Below are positions 13,138 to 25,969 of a DNA stretch of 64,000 nt, one piece after another. Source of the stretch: Ligula intestinalis (Eukaryota; Platyhelminthes; Cestoda; Diphyllobothriidea; Diphyllobothriidae); contig JAYGXS010000001.1 in NCBI GenBank assembly GCA_036362985.1, positions 40,183,803-40,247,802 of the forward strand. The letters run 5' to 3'. The notes below the pieces were generated by a model. That model searched no databases. It had not been told where the DNA came from and worked only from the letters and a program-made list of their open reading frames with translations. The number at the start of each line of letters is the position of its first letter. The first letter of the stretch is position 1. Position numbers and translations under genes: made by a program.

Positions 13138-16100
13138 CAGTTCAGATAGAGCTGCCGATGATCCATTACCCACGTCTTGGGTGTCCTCGCCGTGCTTCTG
13201 CGGAAGTCTGCCCCCCAGAAGTCGTTTGTTCTTTTTCTCAATGTCGAAGTCGGGCGCCAGATTGGGCAGCCAAGTGCATTTCTCGTAGCGACTATTTGTT
13301 GCCAGAGGTCTTGCAGCCTTCAAAAGGAAAAGTTTATATAACAGCTGAATTCGGTCAACCTGTCTGCATAAAAGTGACAGTTAACACTCTTAGTTCGGTT
13401 GCTGTTTGCCGATGACATGTTTTTAGCTTCTTTATATCCATAATTCATCAGGCCTGAATCTCATTCCTTTACTGTTTTTTTACCTGCGAATAAAGCGGCG
13501 CAGAACCGTTTGACATCTTAATCAGTGTCACGCGAGGCCACTAGTGTATGGAAATTTGAGGAGTGGGGCATGAACTGACACAACTCTCAGCATAACAGTT
13601 TAGGGGCATCCTCTTTAATTTAAACTGGTGTACTGCACTATAAGACCTGACTTGGAGGATCGCCAATGATGGGATAGCTCACGACTTCTGAGTAGTCTTC
13701 TGCGTTCTAAGAAATGCCAGCCCAGGTGTGCTTTAAGTGCCCAAAACTACTATTTCTGTGGTCTGCGTATACACAGGTTTTTGCTTAACAGCAATTATGC
13801 CGGTGACCGTTGCCGGCCGCTTTCACTGTCCTGCCGTTCGAAAATGATTTATGCAGGAAGGAGGAGATAAATACAGAGGAAACCTACTTACGTGTAAACT
13901 AATTCACGTAGTTCGCAGAGCATTATGATATAAGTGGAAGTCGCAAAGAGCAGAAAACAAAAAATCAAATAGCGACGTCGACTTCCAATTTCATTCTCCC
14001 CTGGCCTGGCCGGTAACTATTAGTGAATCGAACTGTTGTCTTATCCCAGCAACTATTACAAGTAATGGTAAACTGGGTATTGCTCTCTGGTATGCTTTTA
14101 TTTTTTCTAGAAGTCAGCTATATGCTAGAAGTTCACTTAGGTCAAGGGCGCCTTTTTTAAGGGTGGTTTACGTTAAATCAACATGTGGAGGCAGCTTACA
14201 TACGGCGGTTTAAACCCGACCTATGTAAACAATTGGAGAATGTAGTGAACCTAAATCTACCGTGGTAACACTGGCTCCCTGTTTACACATTCCCCTCCCC
14301 ATTTTTATTTTTGCCTTGGACATTTTTTACCAGTTTTTGCTGCCTACAGCGTTACTACTTTATCATTGCCTCTTGGCCATTTACAGTGACCTTGCCGTTT
14401 TGTATCGATTTTTCCGTATGAATTCAATTGTGTATTTTCTCTGACGTTAATTTACGTTATGCAATGAGAGGTAGCAACTGAAGAGCACTCTAGAAATTGA
14501 TGGATCCATTAAATTTTGCTGTTTATACAATCTTCAAATACGGTGTCTCTAAACACGTAAGCTGCTGCAGAGGTTTCTTCACTCGGGCTGATATGTTGGT
14601 TGGCAGCGTAAGCAGGGGCAAGCACTTTTGAACAATACAGTTAGGGGGTGTCACGAATTTTACTTTTGGTACAGTCTGTGATGCTTCCACAATTTAAGGG
14701 CATATTGGAGAAATAGCCGTCAAGGCGTTGAAAAAATGCATAATGATCTATTAACTACTTGCTTTCGTTTATCCATTGTAATCAACACAAGCAGAGAGAT
14801 AATGTTTTCTGTTTCCAATTGAATACTGAAGGTCCAATCACTTACACTCATCTCTGACACCGTATAAGACGGGAAGTCCATCTGATTGGTCGTTCGCTGC
14901 TCCTGCGTCCCTTTCTTTGGAGATGCTTCTTCGGTTCGTTTTCTACACCCATTAACAGCATCCTTATCGTCCAGGGAAGTATGCCAGGGAGGACGATTGA
15001 CGTAATTAATAAACCGCCCGTCAGCCATGTGTCGCTCAAGAAGCTGCTTTTGTGTCAAATGGTGGGGGTCTCGACCGTCCGCTGGTCCAGGGGGTCCCAC
15101 AATTGATGGAGGTCGTGGTGAATACTCTGCGCTCTTGTCTAAACGCACACCGCCGTCCCACCGTTCATTATAGCCCGAGGCCTCATCGATTCCGGCTTCA
15201 TGCATAAGCCGTTTCTGGCGTTCATGAGCGCGCATTTCAGCTCTCCGAATAAGGTCATCACCGGCAAAATCGATTTTATCGCTAGAGTCAGTCACATTGG
15301 CTTGATTGGGGCCATTCTCTTTAGGAGGCGTCTTTGGCGACTGCAAGCGGTATATATAAAAGTGATTGTTCAACCATCTTGGGCATCCGCCATAAGGTCT
15401 CTACATTTGCTCGGCAGAAGGCTTGAGAGCGTTTAATAAACCAGTTTGAGGTACGTCCACGCTGTATTTGTATTCCTAGTTAATTTTCCATGAAAACCCG
15501 AGGGAATATGGTGGTTGACCGAAAATAATAAGCCTGTTGTGAGTTCCTCGTTCACTAGAACACATTCGACAAGAAGTACACTCATGCAGCAGGTTGTCTA
15601 AATGAATATACCATTCAGCTGCATACTATTGATAATAAATGTATTTGCATGTACACGTACAAAAAACACTTTTCGGTTAAAAGAATTGTTAAAGTATATT
15701 CAACCTAACCAAACTCTAAAAACAGTGCAATAATGCACGCCGTTTAAACAGCCTTATTCGATGTAAAATTATTTATTGGTAACTTATCTCTAGTGAAGTT
15801 AACCGGTCAAAGGTTTCGGAGTGATTTCAAGGGCTAATCAATACTACAAGTCTATTTGAGCAATGGATTCCGTTTGATGAACATTTTCCTCGTCAGCTGT
15901 GGAACTTGTAGCTTCCAAGGCATCTTTCGCGTTGACTAAGTCTCGATACTCGATGTTGACAGCTCCCCTGGAACCGCATGATCGCTATCGCTACATTCTA
16001 CTGCATAGGTTACCTTTTCTGCGGAGCATGTTCATTGAAAATAAAAAATATCATCAGTTAAACAATCGCACTGGAAAGTAAATAAAATGAAGATTAACAA

Positions 16101-17333
16101 AAAGGATGGAGAATAGGTACAGTAGCGGAAAGCTCCAGCCCGACGTCAACCAGGCTTTGGTGAAGTGGTTTATCAGGTACGCATGATCATCACTGAAAGC
16201 ATCTGTAATGGCCAAAGCAAGACAGGCCTGAATGGTCTTTTCTATCCTTTTCATTTAGCAATGTCTGAAATCTACACCGGAAAGGTTTGACATTTAAGCC
16301 TGCGCTGGATTGGTTATTTAAGCGTGCGTACATACATTTGAGCCATAGTTACGCTCCGAAGCATTTTAAATCGAGAGTGCGACGTTCATGGATTTGGCCT
16401 GAGCATGGGAAGAAATGAAAGTGTTTTTTTTCCGACATAAGGTCCGGGACAGATTTATCAAACATAAGCACATACCAAAGAAACATTAAGTTATCCAATA
16501 TATTCGCGCCTTAAAGGGACTGCAATGAATCGTGTTGAATATTGTTCCGCCGTCAGCCAGACAAGGTCAACCCAGGACGGTATGCGATCCCCAAAGACAG
16601 TTCAGACAGTAAAGTTAGGACAAGACATGATGACTGTACTTTACCCCTAGATCGTGCCATATTTGTTATTGCAACTATCAGATGAACATCACGCTCATCT
16701 AACTCTAGATGAAGTGATGATTTAAAAAATGCAAACAATCGTCTCCACGCATCAGGTGATAAGCCAAAAACTGCTAACATGTAAAATAAAACCTTAAATA
16801 GATAGGTTCGGTCAATTGTTTTAAAGCTACCCCCTCCAAGGTGTGAAATGTGAACTTCACTTATTAACAGCTTAGGTCTGCGCTGGATCAGCGGCCATCT
16901 TTTACGAAGTTTACAGACCCTTCTCATTTGCATTGACTTTTCCTTTGAATAAAAATGTGCGCCCTTCCCAGACAAATCGGCTGGGATCCGCTCCGCTCTG
17001 AATATTCCCAACTACAACCTTCGAGGTTTTTCTAAACAAACATAGGAACTTAGGCAAATATACGTTCGCTATTTTTAGGGGTCTAAGAATTTTTATTTTG
17101 CCATAAATTACAACTAAAGAACTTACCGGTTGATGATCTGTTCTCTCTAAATTCCGTTGTTCGAATTTTGATTGTTCTGGTGGTTGTTGCACCTCCCTGG
17201 TAAAGCGTTCTTCTGATGGCCTCCCGCGATAATCATTTAAAGCTTTATCGGGAGAAACAATTGAAACATAATCAATTCCCTTTGTTCTTTCAATGCCGTT
17301 TAGCGGATTTGAAAATTGCAATTTGTGGGAGAT
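13138..17333 (-). CDS. Unknown minus-strand gene, three phase-0 exons
   Basis: Exons read on minus: about 17333-17127 (KGIDYVSIVSPDKALNDYRG; ends CCG|GTAAGT), 15340-14846 (165 codons, acceptor CTTGCAG, donor AGT|GTAAGT) and 13317-13138 (60 codons, donor CTG|GTAAGT). All entries and exits are phase 0, so they join in one frame. The central exon has a charged, probably helical segment (LIRRAEMRAHERQKRLMHEA) then a Pro-rich stretch (PRPPSIVGPPGP); the last has TWLPNLAPDFDIEKKNKRLL. No catalytic motif, membrane segment or signal peptide is visible, and I do not recognise the family. Composition suggests a disordered scaffold-type protein. First and last exons are not identified; the 5' limit at 17333 is approximate. 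Confidence 0.65.
13330..14830. other. Intron of the unknown minus-strand gene
   Basis: Lies between the exons ending at 14846 and starting at 13317 on the minus strand. No coding segment or known repeat was recognised within it. Confidence 0.5.
15885..16010 (-). repeat. Duplicated segment, copy 2
   Basis: Matches 12890-13030 over roughly 115 bases with scattered substitutions and one single-base length difference upstream of the shared peptide frame. On minus it reads AVNIEYRDLVNAKDALEA. It sits in the intron between the first two exons of the unknown gene. Confidence 0.5.
16553..16870 (-). other. Possible coding segment, unassigned
   Basis: A minus-strand open stretch reads ISHLGGGSFKTIDRTYLFK, then LSPDAWRRLFAFFKSSLH and DERDVHLIVAITNMARS. 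It looks protein-like and follows a possible acceptor near 16770, but has no family match I can name and its phase relation to the flanking exons is unclear. It could be an extra exon of the unknown gene or a decayed transposon. Confidence 0.25.
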
Positions 17334-17339
17334 CAACCG

Positions 17340-19480
17340 TGTTTTTATGTTTTCTTTGAGAAACCATATTACCTGATAAATGATCCTATTATTCTATATT
17401 TATGTTCACTATTAGCCGAGACTTTTATAATATTGACTTATATGGTTCAGATTCGTAATCCTACAATGATTTGCAGTACAGAGAAGTTGCAATGGGTACA
17501 TTTTGAAAGAACAAGAAATGTTCAATCGTTATTTCTTTTAGAAGTTTTGATATTACTGAGAACTTTAACGTACAAACGGGAATTTTTAAGGATGCATAAA
17601 CCCTGTGCACTCTACAACCCTGGTATGAAAAAACAAAATCAACGTCCTTTACACTGAGACTTTCCCTCAACTAACAACACTTGCATGAAGCTTAAACTCA
17701 CCAAATATCAACCAGACTATAAAGCCATCAGCGAATCCATGCAGCACCAGAAGTCGCATTAAGAATGAGTATTATAAGAACGTTATTGAAAAGAATAAAT
17801 CCACTGGATTATTATACTTACACTTCATTGGACTTAACCTTAAAATATACTATATGGCTCTCACTGAAATATATTTCCAAATATTTGCTTTCTTGCCTCT
17901 CTGAGTCAGAAGAGTTGCCGACCCCTGATTTAGACTGTGACTAACTGACACGACGGCTTTTAACATCAATTGATTGTGGCGGGACCCACGTTTAAAGTCC
18001 GTTAACAAAAGCCGAAACCGATTTTCATCGGGTCAGCAACACATTGGGACTAATTTTACTGAAAATCTATGTAAAACGGATGTTTGGTTAACATTAGTAC
18101 TTGTAACTATATCGCTCGCAGTAACGAAGTGTATTTCTCGTAGAATGCTCGCTTACAAGGGGCTAAAACCCGGCTTATATTTTGGACTTAAAAGCACCTT
18201 GTCAAACGATATGGGAAGGAAAAACATGTGGCAGAAGAAGACAACTAAAAGGTGCATTCTGGATGCTGAAAAGTACAACTCACCATTTTGATATTGGGGA
18301 GGGCTCTCGGTCTGCGCGTCCTCACACACAAGTGAAAACCCCTAAAACGTATAAGATCTATGGATTCTTACTGCAATACCACTTATTCGCGTGTTTTGCT
18401 TCATATCCGGCGTGTTCGTTCTGCCATGAAACGTTTCTTTATTCTAATGATAATCAATTAGTAAAAGGACGGCAGGCATTACTGTCTGGGGAACTACCAC
18501 GGAGGATGGCGTCCACCAATCACCATATCTCTGAGAGCACTCCTGGTTTTTATTGAATCGACTAGAACATTAGGAGAAAGTGTTTATTGTACGAATTTGG
18601 AAGGCGTTTTTGATTTGCAAACATTAAGGGTTTTATAGTTTCTCCGTCATTTTCCGAACCGTAAAGGGAAGTCTTCCGAGTTGCCATTTGAAAGTGTCTC
18701 TTGCCTAAAAGTGAATCTCAAAACAAAAAAACCACCTCTTTGTTCGGGATCGCCCATTGAAACCCGACCGCTAGCTAAGTCACAAGACATCACGACTTTT
18801 CAAAAAATAGGGTTGTGGTTCTGTAACTATAACAACATTAGTTTAAACAAATTGTGAATACAAAATGTGGCTCAGTATATTCCTTGCAAGTGCTATGCAC
18901 TAACGATATCAGCGAAACATGTCTACTTAGATTTCAGTCCACCACCGCAATAACTGTATTTTGTAAGTGACCGTTTAGTTTATTAATTCTTACAAGACAG
19001 CATATTCTAATAATAACGAAAGTCAATGGTCCAATGATGCTTAGACCAACACTGTGCGGATCCGCACAGTTATGTATGCTCTTCCCGCGCCAAGTTAAAT
19101 AAGCCCTGCAAAAACTCACATTCTACGTGTGAAAACCTGTGTTTTTTGTCTAAAAGACTACCGTAACCAGGTGTTTTTCATGTCACCCCTATGACTGAAT
19201 ATTCCGACGGCATGGACCTAGATTAAAGTTATATCAACAAGTAGCATCTCCTGCCCGACGCAGGAAGAAGTATCGTCGAAACTGACAATAAGTTTCTGAA
19301 ATTAAATAAGGGCTTTTTGTATGCTTGTTCTCCCCATTTATTAATATTTCTATCTGTGCTTTGCTTTAGTGAAATAGTCTAGTCGTTCTAAAATTTAAAA
19401 TGTCAAAGGGCATTTTGATGCGAAGCCTATAATCAGCTACCATTTTATGAAACTCATATTTATATGGGTTGAAAGCCTCT
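17340..19480. other. No supported gene
   Basis: AT-rich stretch with open frames up to about 125 codons on the + strand (17974-18556), but no family signature or consistent splice pattern. The 5' exons of the minus-strand unknown gene may lie here. Confidence 0.4.
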
Positions 19481-19489
19481 GGGCTGGTT

Positions 19490-21740
19490 TTAATAGACAG
19501 ATGCCTGCAGACCGTCGTTCGAAAGTGAGCTTTCTGTTTGCTAATGGCAAAAGCTTTCTTCCAAAAAATCCACGAACTCGAAGCATTAGTTTCAGACCGG
19601 CACCCTTATTATTTGCCATAACTGAAATGTAGCTAAGGAGAGAAATCACGGATTCGGAGGTGTCGATACAGGGAAACCAGCCCTTCCGCAAGACCGTCAA
19701 ACAGACAAGGTGGTAGGGTTATAGTATATGTACGAACTGGAATCTCCGTTGTCGAACGAGAGCAGACCATAGTTCTGGAGTATGAATCCATTTGGATAAT
19801 GCTTATGGAGGTAACTACACAGAAACTAGAATACCCCGTGGTATACAGGTCACCAAACATTCTGCGTGTAGTTGACGAGTCGCTCCTTGGTCTGTAGAAG
19901 GAGTCAGATATGCACTAAGATGTTCTTATTACTGTTCATTTTAATCCACTTGCAATATACCTCAGTTTAAATTAAATGGAAGTCACACTTGACCTCCCTC
20001 TGACAGAGAACGTTAAGTCGCTAAAGAGATTTGGAGATGAACAGACAGCTAACTGGTAAGTCACTTTTAGTCACTTTATTAAGGGAAGAAGGCTTTTGCC
20101 CTTGAGCTCCCTATTCATAACCAAAATCGCATAATAGGTCCACTGTAAGAATAGTACATAATAAAAATCTACAAATGTAGGCTTATCATCAGCGATATAG
20201 GTAGGATGTAATTTTTAAGAAGAATTCCTTCTATACTGAGGAATCGCATTCCAGTGCCCCGTTCGATATGAGTCATCATAAGATACTAATATTGGCTTAC
20301 TCTTTTATTTTTAAGCGTGCGAGGAGAATGGAGGGCCTACCCAATATATGGGAGGCAGATATCGATTGGATGAAATGTTCACTATAATAATAAGGTTTAT
20401 TTATGAAACACATCTTCGGTGCCGTCAAAACCCCGGAAGGCAGGAAAAAACTCTATTGTCTATGAATTGGGACTGTCTGATCAAGGAGGATCCAGTGGAC
20501 AGCTGGAGCTCGCTAAAGAAGATAGCACTAGGCGTGATTAACAGCCATCGTCCAGTGAGAGAACACAAGATGACTAGTCACCTTGCCTTCTTGACAAGAT
20601 ACCTTAACCGGTAGCTCAAGAAGAAAAATAAGAAACGAAAGTTATTCAGGGATACTGTGGCAACAAATTTCATAGCTTGCGAAATACAGTGAAAAAAATC
20701 GATTCGTCAGGCAAGGAAACACTATGAACCAAGAATCCTCCAAAAAGGCTGAAAACAAGCCCTAAATTTTATTCCATTCTTTTCATTGTCCAATAAAAAA
20801 CAAGAACCTAGTCGCGGTATTTAAGGATGAAAATGGGTTGAAGTCATTGAAAATGGCGGGAAACCGGTGCACTCTGGCCGGTTCTTTGCCTCGGCATTCA
20901 CAAGCGAAGCCAAGCTTCAGTTTAAAAATGTCAGTAGTGTTTTTGTAAACGGTTGTTCAGTGCTTCAACCTCCGCTTTTCCCGGTATCTTTAATTTAAAG
21001 AGAGCGGTAAGCCCCAGAGAAGCAAATGCCTCCGGGGCAGATAACTTGAAATACTTGGCAAGTGCGCTTTCAAAAACCCTAGCACATATCTTCCGCTCTC
21101 CATTTGAATGAGGGAGGCCACCATACTAGAAGGACCTATGAGAAAGATGATTCCTTCCAATGCGTCTTCGTTGGACAACACCCTTCAAAAGTTGAAGAAC
21201 TGAAGGACCTCGATGTTCTAATAAACTCTTCTCTTAAACCCTCTTCATGGTGTATGCAGGCAGCTAAACGCGCGACACAGGTGTTTGCGATTAGGCGCGG
21301 ATTTATCCTCATTGAAATGAACTCTTCAGAAATACTTACGGAACGTCTGTTCGGTTCCACTTGGAGTATGCCGTCCAGGCCTGGCATCCGTGGCTTAAGA
21401 AAGATTATCTGCACCTGGAACGAATGTAGGCGATGACTACAAAGGTGGTCAAGGATCTTGGTCACCTGCCTTACGAAGAGGGATTGACTGATCTATATTT
21501 GTTTCCTTTCAATTACAGGCAATTGCACGGTAACCCTATACAAACTTGCCGTATTTTCAGAAGCTGTGAGTGCGCCCAAGAATTTTATGACTTCTTCGAA
21601 TTGGCGCTGACGGATCATTTGCAATCTTATCTCTTCAAATCGCCAAGGAAGCCGACCCATATGGACGTTCGACAGAGCGCCTTCCCGCAGAGGGTTATTG
21701 GATCGTGGAAGGGACTTGTGGTTGGAAAACTTGTCTGACT
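19490..21740 (+). mobile_element. Decayed family A non-LTR retrotransposon
   Basis: Plus strand: 19490-20055 holds a broken endonuclease (KIHELEALVSDRHPYY, then DSEVSIQGNQPFRK, VIVYVRTGISVVE and YPVVYRSPN). 20400-20620 is the endonuclease-RT linker (DSWSSLKKIALGVINSHRPV). 20850-21100 holds the start of the RT region, and 21130-21740 the RT C-terminal part (AAKRATQVFAIRRGF). The RT catalytic core is missing, and stops and frameshifts are frequent. A reverse-oriented 3'-UTR fragment of the same kind of element splits the endonuclease from its linker at 20057-20215. Confidence 0.8.
20057..20215 (-). mobile_element. Family A 3'-end fragment, inverted within another copy
   Basis: About 160 bases match the 3' end of the element at 49622 onward: a tandem 3' terminus (AGTGACT repeated on minus) followed by the conserved stretch around ggcttttgcccttgag. 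It is antisense to the surrounding + strand copy, so it is a severely 5'-truncated later insertion or a rearranged end. Confidence 0.7.
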
Positions 21741-21964
21741 ATCAGTATAGAGCGTAACGCAATGTAAGACATCGGAATGATCAAAAACTACCCCTACTCA
21801 AGGTTTGTAAATTTTACGGAAAATAGTTACAACCTGAGTCTTGTCGTACACGTGAATAAAGTCCAACCGGTTTTTTTCAATGCGCTCGAAAACAAAGGAC
21901 CATCAAAGAAAATTGCGGCGGGAATTTTAAAGTTCATAAATAGTTGGGGACCGCTACATTACTC

Positions 21965-24640
21965 ACAGGCTAGACCGAAGGCGGCGTAAAGAAACGATGC
22001 CAAAGAAAATAATATAAAATTCTAGAAATTGTGAGACACAAGTCGGTCAGGAGCGTGAACGGGGTGTCCACTGCGGGGAATGTATGCAAGAGGCGCATGG
22101 CAAAAGTGGCTTGTGACATTAATGCTGGACGTAAGGGAGGAGATATTGTCGATAGCAGTGGAGGTGGTAAAAGAGGGAACAAACGGGTTGGAGAAATAGA
22201 GGGTTGGGGAGCAGGGGAAGTGGAGGCAGAGGGCTCGTCCGGTGGAATGTCCTGTACAGCGAATTTGAGGCCGGCCAAGCTCACGACTTCCTCTCGTGTT
22301 CCGCAAAGGATGTGAAAGGTCTTCTCACTGCGAGAGAAAACCCGGAACGGGCCGTGATAAGGGAGTTACAGCGGTCTGAGAATTCGATCACATCGTGCAA
22401 AAACGTGATAGTATGCCGCCAAGTCTTTTTCGAGGTAAGACTGGGAGACAGCAGGCCTTGGTGGAACCGGGGACAACGTCCGCAAAAACCGCCAGATGCG
22501 CCGCAGGGAGGTTTGCATGATCCTCATACGCATTTGGGAGCGATGGTGAAATCACCTCGACGGGAAGTTGGACAGGAGCTTCGAACATCAGTTCAGCGGC
22601 GAAGCAGCCGAGGTCTGGGTTTAGGGAGGAACAGATACTAAACAGAACCATAGGAAGATGGTCTGTCCTGTTCGCTGGATCAGCTGCGGCGCAGGGGGAG
22701 GATTTCAAGGTCTGGTGGAAGTGTTTCACCATTCCGTTGGCAGCCAGGTGATAGGCTGTAGTGTGGGTACGAGTACAGCCTATCAAGAAAGAAGATTGTA
22801 CGATAGTTACGACTCAAATTGAGCACCTCAATAAGTCGTGATGGTGGAGGGAGAACCAAAAATGGAAACCAGACAACTTAGGAAGGCCTTCACAAAAGTT
22901 TGAGCCGACAAATCAGGAGTTGGTTTCGCTTCAGACTACCGAGTGAATCGATCCACACAAGTGAGAATGTAGAAGCAGCTATTGGACAGAGGCAGAGGGC
23001 CTATGAGGTCGAGATGAACATGGCTTAATCTTGCATCGGGGCTAATGAATATTCTGTTGGGTGCCTTATTGCGCCGGTGGACTCTACTTCGTTAACAAGC
23101 AAGACAAGCCCGAGTCCAAGTCTTCAAGTCCTTGTGTAACCCAGGCCAGACAACGCGGTGAGAAACCAGCTTGTCTATGGCTCGATTCCCAAGGTGAGAA
23201 AGATCATACAGGAAGGAGAAGACACTGCGTCGGAGGCACGGCGGCACAAAGGGTCGATAAGAGGCAGTCGAAACGTCCCAAAAAATGGTGCTGTTGCTAG
23301 TAGTCAGCGGCAACTCTTGGAGTTGGAGTCCGGAAACATCGTCGTCACAGGGCAAAACAACACGGTGGTTTTCAGCAGCCGTCTCAGCGAGGTCGATTTT
23401 AGGAGTAAGTTGCAAATTAGCAAGAGAGGGTCTGGACAATGCGTCAGCCACCTCATTGCGCGGATATCTGAGGTTAACTGAGGAATGATATCCAACTGAC
23501 AAATTTCCTTGGGATTAAACTTGTCTGACTGTGACATCAAGGCAAAAGAAAATAGCTTGTGGTCAAAGAAAACAGTGAATTCCCTGCCCGCGACCGAGTG
23601 CCGAAAGTGCTGCATGGCAGCGGCTAGAGCAACGTAAACCTTGTCAAAAGCTGCGAGGGCGTCTCCAGATAGTTCGAACGAACCGTTGGGACCAGAAAGG
23701 AGGTTTGTGAGTGGCAAAATGGTGTCAGCACATTTCGGAAGAAACCGGCGGTAAAAATTCACCATGCCCAAAAATCACTGGAGTTGACGCTTGGAAGAAG
23801 GAGTTTAGTAATCTCGAATGGCCGCAACCTTGGAAGAAGGATGATGGATGCTGCTGGTATGGACGAGGTGTCCAACAAGCTCAAGGCAGAGACACACCGT
23901 AGACAACTTGGACGGGTTGAGGACAACGCAAAACTGTTAAAGGTCGTCAAACACCATTGTAAGATATGCCATGTGTTCATCGGCGGTAGAGCTGGCAACC
24001 AAGAGGTCGTCAATATAGGCAAAGATGAAGGGTAGGCCATGGAGTACCCCGTTAACAACTCTCTGGAAGATTTGGGAGGTGTTGCGAGAACTCAAAGAGG
24101 CCAAATGGGGTAGTGACAGCTGTCTTGGAAATGTCCTCCGAGGCGATGGAGATGTGATCGAAGGCCCGGATCAGGTCTATCTTTGAAAATACGGACTTGC
24201 CGCATAGAGCACCGGTAAAGTCCTAAAGAAGTGGAACTCAGAAGCGGTCGGAAATTGTGGTATTGTTTAAACCCCTGCGGTCCCCACAGGGACGCCAGTC
24301 ACCAGAATCAATCCTAGAGGCCGTAGAAGGGAGGAGGTCATGGGCTTTCAGATTGGCGAACGAGGCCCATCTAAAGCATATGCGCGAACTTGGCCTTGGC
24401 AGCAGAAAGTCGTGCAGGCTCGAGTCAGCGAGAGCGATAAAATATAGGAGAATTTTTCGCTTGAATATAATGGACAACATCATGTGGCAGTGTAGAAACA
24501 ATTAAGGTAGGACAGGTTGGACCAGGATATCTTGCAAGAAGCTGACGAAATGGAATTTCAGGAAAAGGGTCCAAGACGGCGAGTTTGCAGGACTTTTAAG
24601 ATGAAGGAAGACCTAAGAAAGTCAGATACGCAGTCTCGTC
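21965..24640 (-). mobile_element. Gypsy-type LTR retrotransposon, decayed pol (copy 1)
   Basis: Minus strand, in order: RT start (WRPCGDRRGLNNTTISDRF, about 24300-24240), RT body in shifted frames (TAVTTPFGLFEF near 24110), RT end and RNase H (GMVNFYRRFLPKCADTILPL, 23770 onward), an RNase H tail and integrase zinc-binding region (DLSHLGNRAIDKLVSHRVVW to RACLAC, about 23220-23095), and integrase end (THTTAYHLAANGMVKHFHQ near 22750). The usual Glu of the integrase DDE triad, expected in GMVERFH, is Lys here. Many frameshifts; no LTR found. Same family as 31.0-33.3 kb. Confidence 0.88.
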
Positions 24641-24649
24641 AGGTAAACG

Positions 24650-25615
24650 GAAACAATGCAGAACCTCAGATAGTCGAGAAAGACGAAAAGAAAATCGAGA
24701 AGAAAAATAAGCGAACCCTAAGACGAGAGTTTATTTTTCTTTGTTTTAATATAAAGCTTTGTTATTCTGTGGAACATTATCATGTCCACCTTGGTCTTTG
24801 ATACATTTATTCAAACATTTCCCGTAAATATTAGCGCGTTTTTCTGTCTGCCTCCCTGAAATGAACAAATCAGCTGCTAATGGCTTTCTTTGTTCTATTT
24901 AGTTGTTTCGGTTTTCGATTATTAAATCTACGACCAGATCGTAAGGAGAGAGTCATGAGCTAAGATCTCTCACACCTACCTTAAATTTGCTTTGTTTTGG
25001 TGTTTGAATCAATTGCTATAAAGCCGCGTTTTTAAAAACAAGGATGTCCATCTTCCGTCCTTCATTCCTGCTCGTACAACGGGCGACTCGTGAGTTCTGG
25101 CCTAACGGTTAAAAAATCAATCCCTTCGATATATTTCTAAACCTTTCTTTGAAGATTTTTAATTAAAAAAGCCTTTACACAGCCAATGCGCATACTGTCC
25201 CGTACAGTACGCCGATATATCGGCTAAAGCAAAATTCGACGATCTGACGTAAACATTTTGCGCTTTAAAATGCATTGACAGAATGGAAGAAATGCGTATA
25301 AAGTTTTTTTTTGTCTAGCTGCCCCAGCGTTTATCCCTTAAGTTCTTGGGTACACGGTTCTCTGCGGGCTCGTTGCTGAAGTTGTCGGCCCCGCGTAGCC
25401 GTCTCACAAGTGGAAGGGAACGCATAGGCTAAGGAGTAAACAGAATATGCCTGGGCTTTCAAACTGCGACAATCACCTGGGTGGGGTGGGGGTGATGAAG
25501 TGATTGCTTTGTCAGACTTGGATAACCTCCATAACGCATGCACCGTCCACCGGTATTGAGATGCATGACTGCCCCTCTACCATCTTTGCCGACTGACGCT
25601 AGATCCCTTATAACA
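24650..25615. other. No recognised gene
   Basis: Between Gypsy copy 1 and the MITE-like element. A short + strand charged open frame ends at 24800. No homology recognised. Confidence 0.4.
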
Positions 25616-25620
25616 AAACG

Positions 25621-25962
25621 CAAGCGCCGTCGCGCTTCTCTGCGTGCACGTGATTAACATTCCCACTTGCACTTGTCACTGGGTGTCAAGCGTTTGTCCG
25701 CATAGACTAGATCCAACTTGGCCCAGATTTCGACCGCGGATGCCTGCGCCAGCTACGGCACTCACGTGTGACATGAAGGTGGGGGGGGAGGGTAAGTGCA
25801 CAGGGGGAGGAGTACGTTTGCGCTGTGGGATGACTAGATGGGAGAATGGTATCCCCCTGTCACAAGGAGTGACGCCGACTAGGAACGCTTCTCGCATGTC
25901 ACCTGGGGGCACATTAATGCCTGCGCGCAACGCAGGGACAGAATAGCGCGACGGCGCTAGGT
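25621..25962. mobile_element. MITE-like element with imperfect terminal inverted repeats
   Basis: GCGCCGTCGCGC at about 25623 is exactly the reverse complement of GCGCGACGGCGC at about 25948, and similarity continues inwards imperfectly for about 30 more bases. The interior is GC-rich compared with flanks and codes for nothing recognised. This fits a small non-autonomous DNA transposon; no target-site duplication was confirmed. Confidence 0.4.
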
Positions 25963-25969
25963 GACTTCG

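Noticed and set aside
17974..18556. Overlapping + strand open frames of 105 and 124 codons
   Set aside because: No family signature, no supporting splice pattern and no similarity between frames; likely chance.
22031..22641. + strand Gly/Arg-rich open frames
   Set aside because: Antisense of the Gypsy integrase region; composition mirrors the minus-strand Ser/Pro-rich tail.
25644..25946. Overlapping open frames on both strands
   Set aside because: They arise from high GC content within the MITE-like element; neither resembles a protein.
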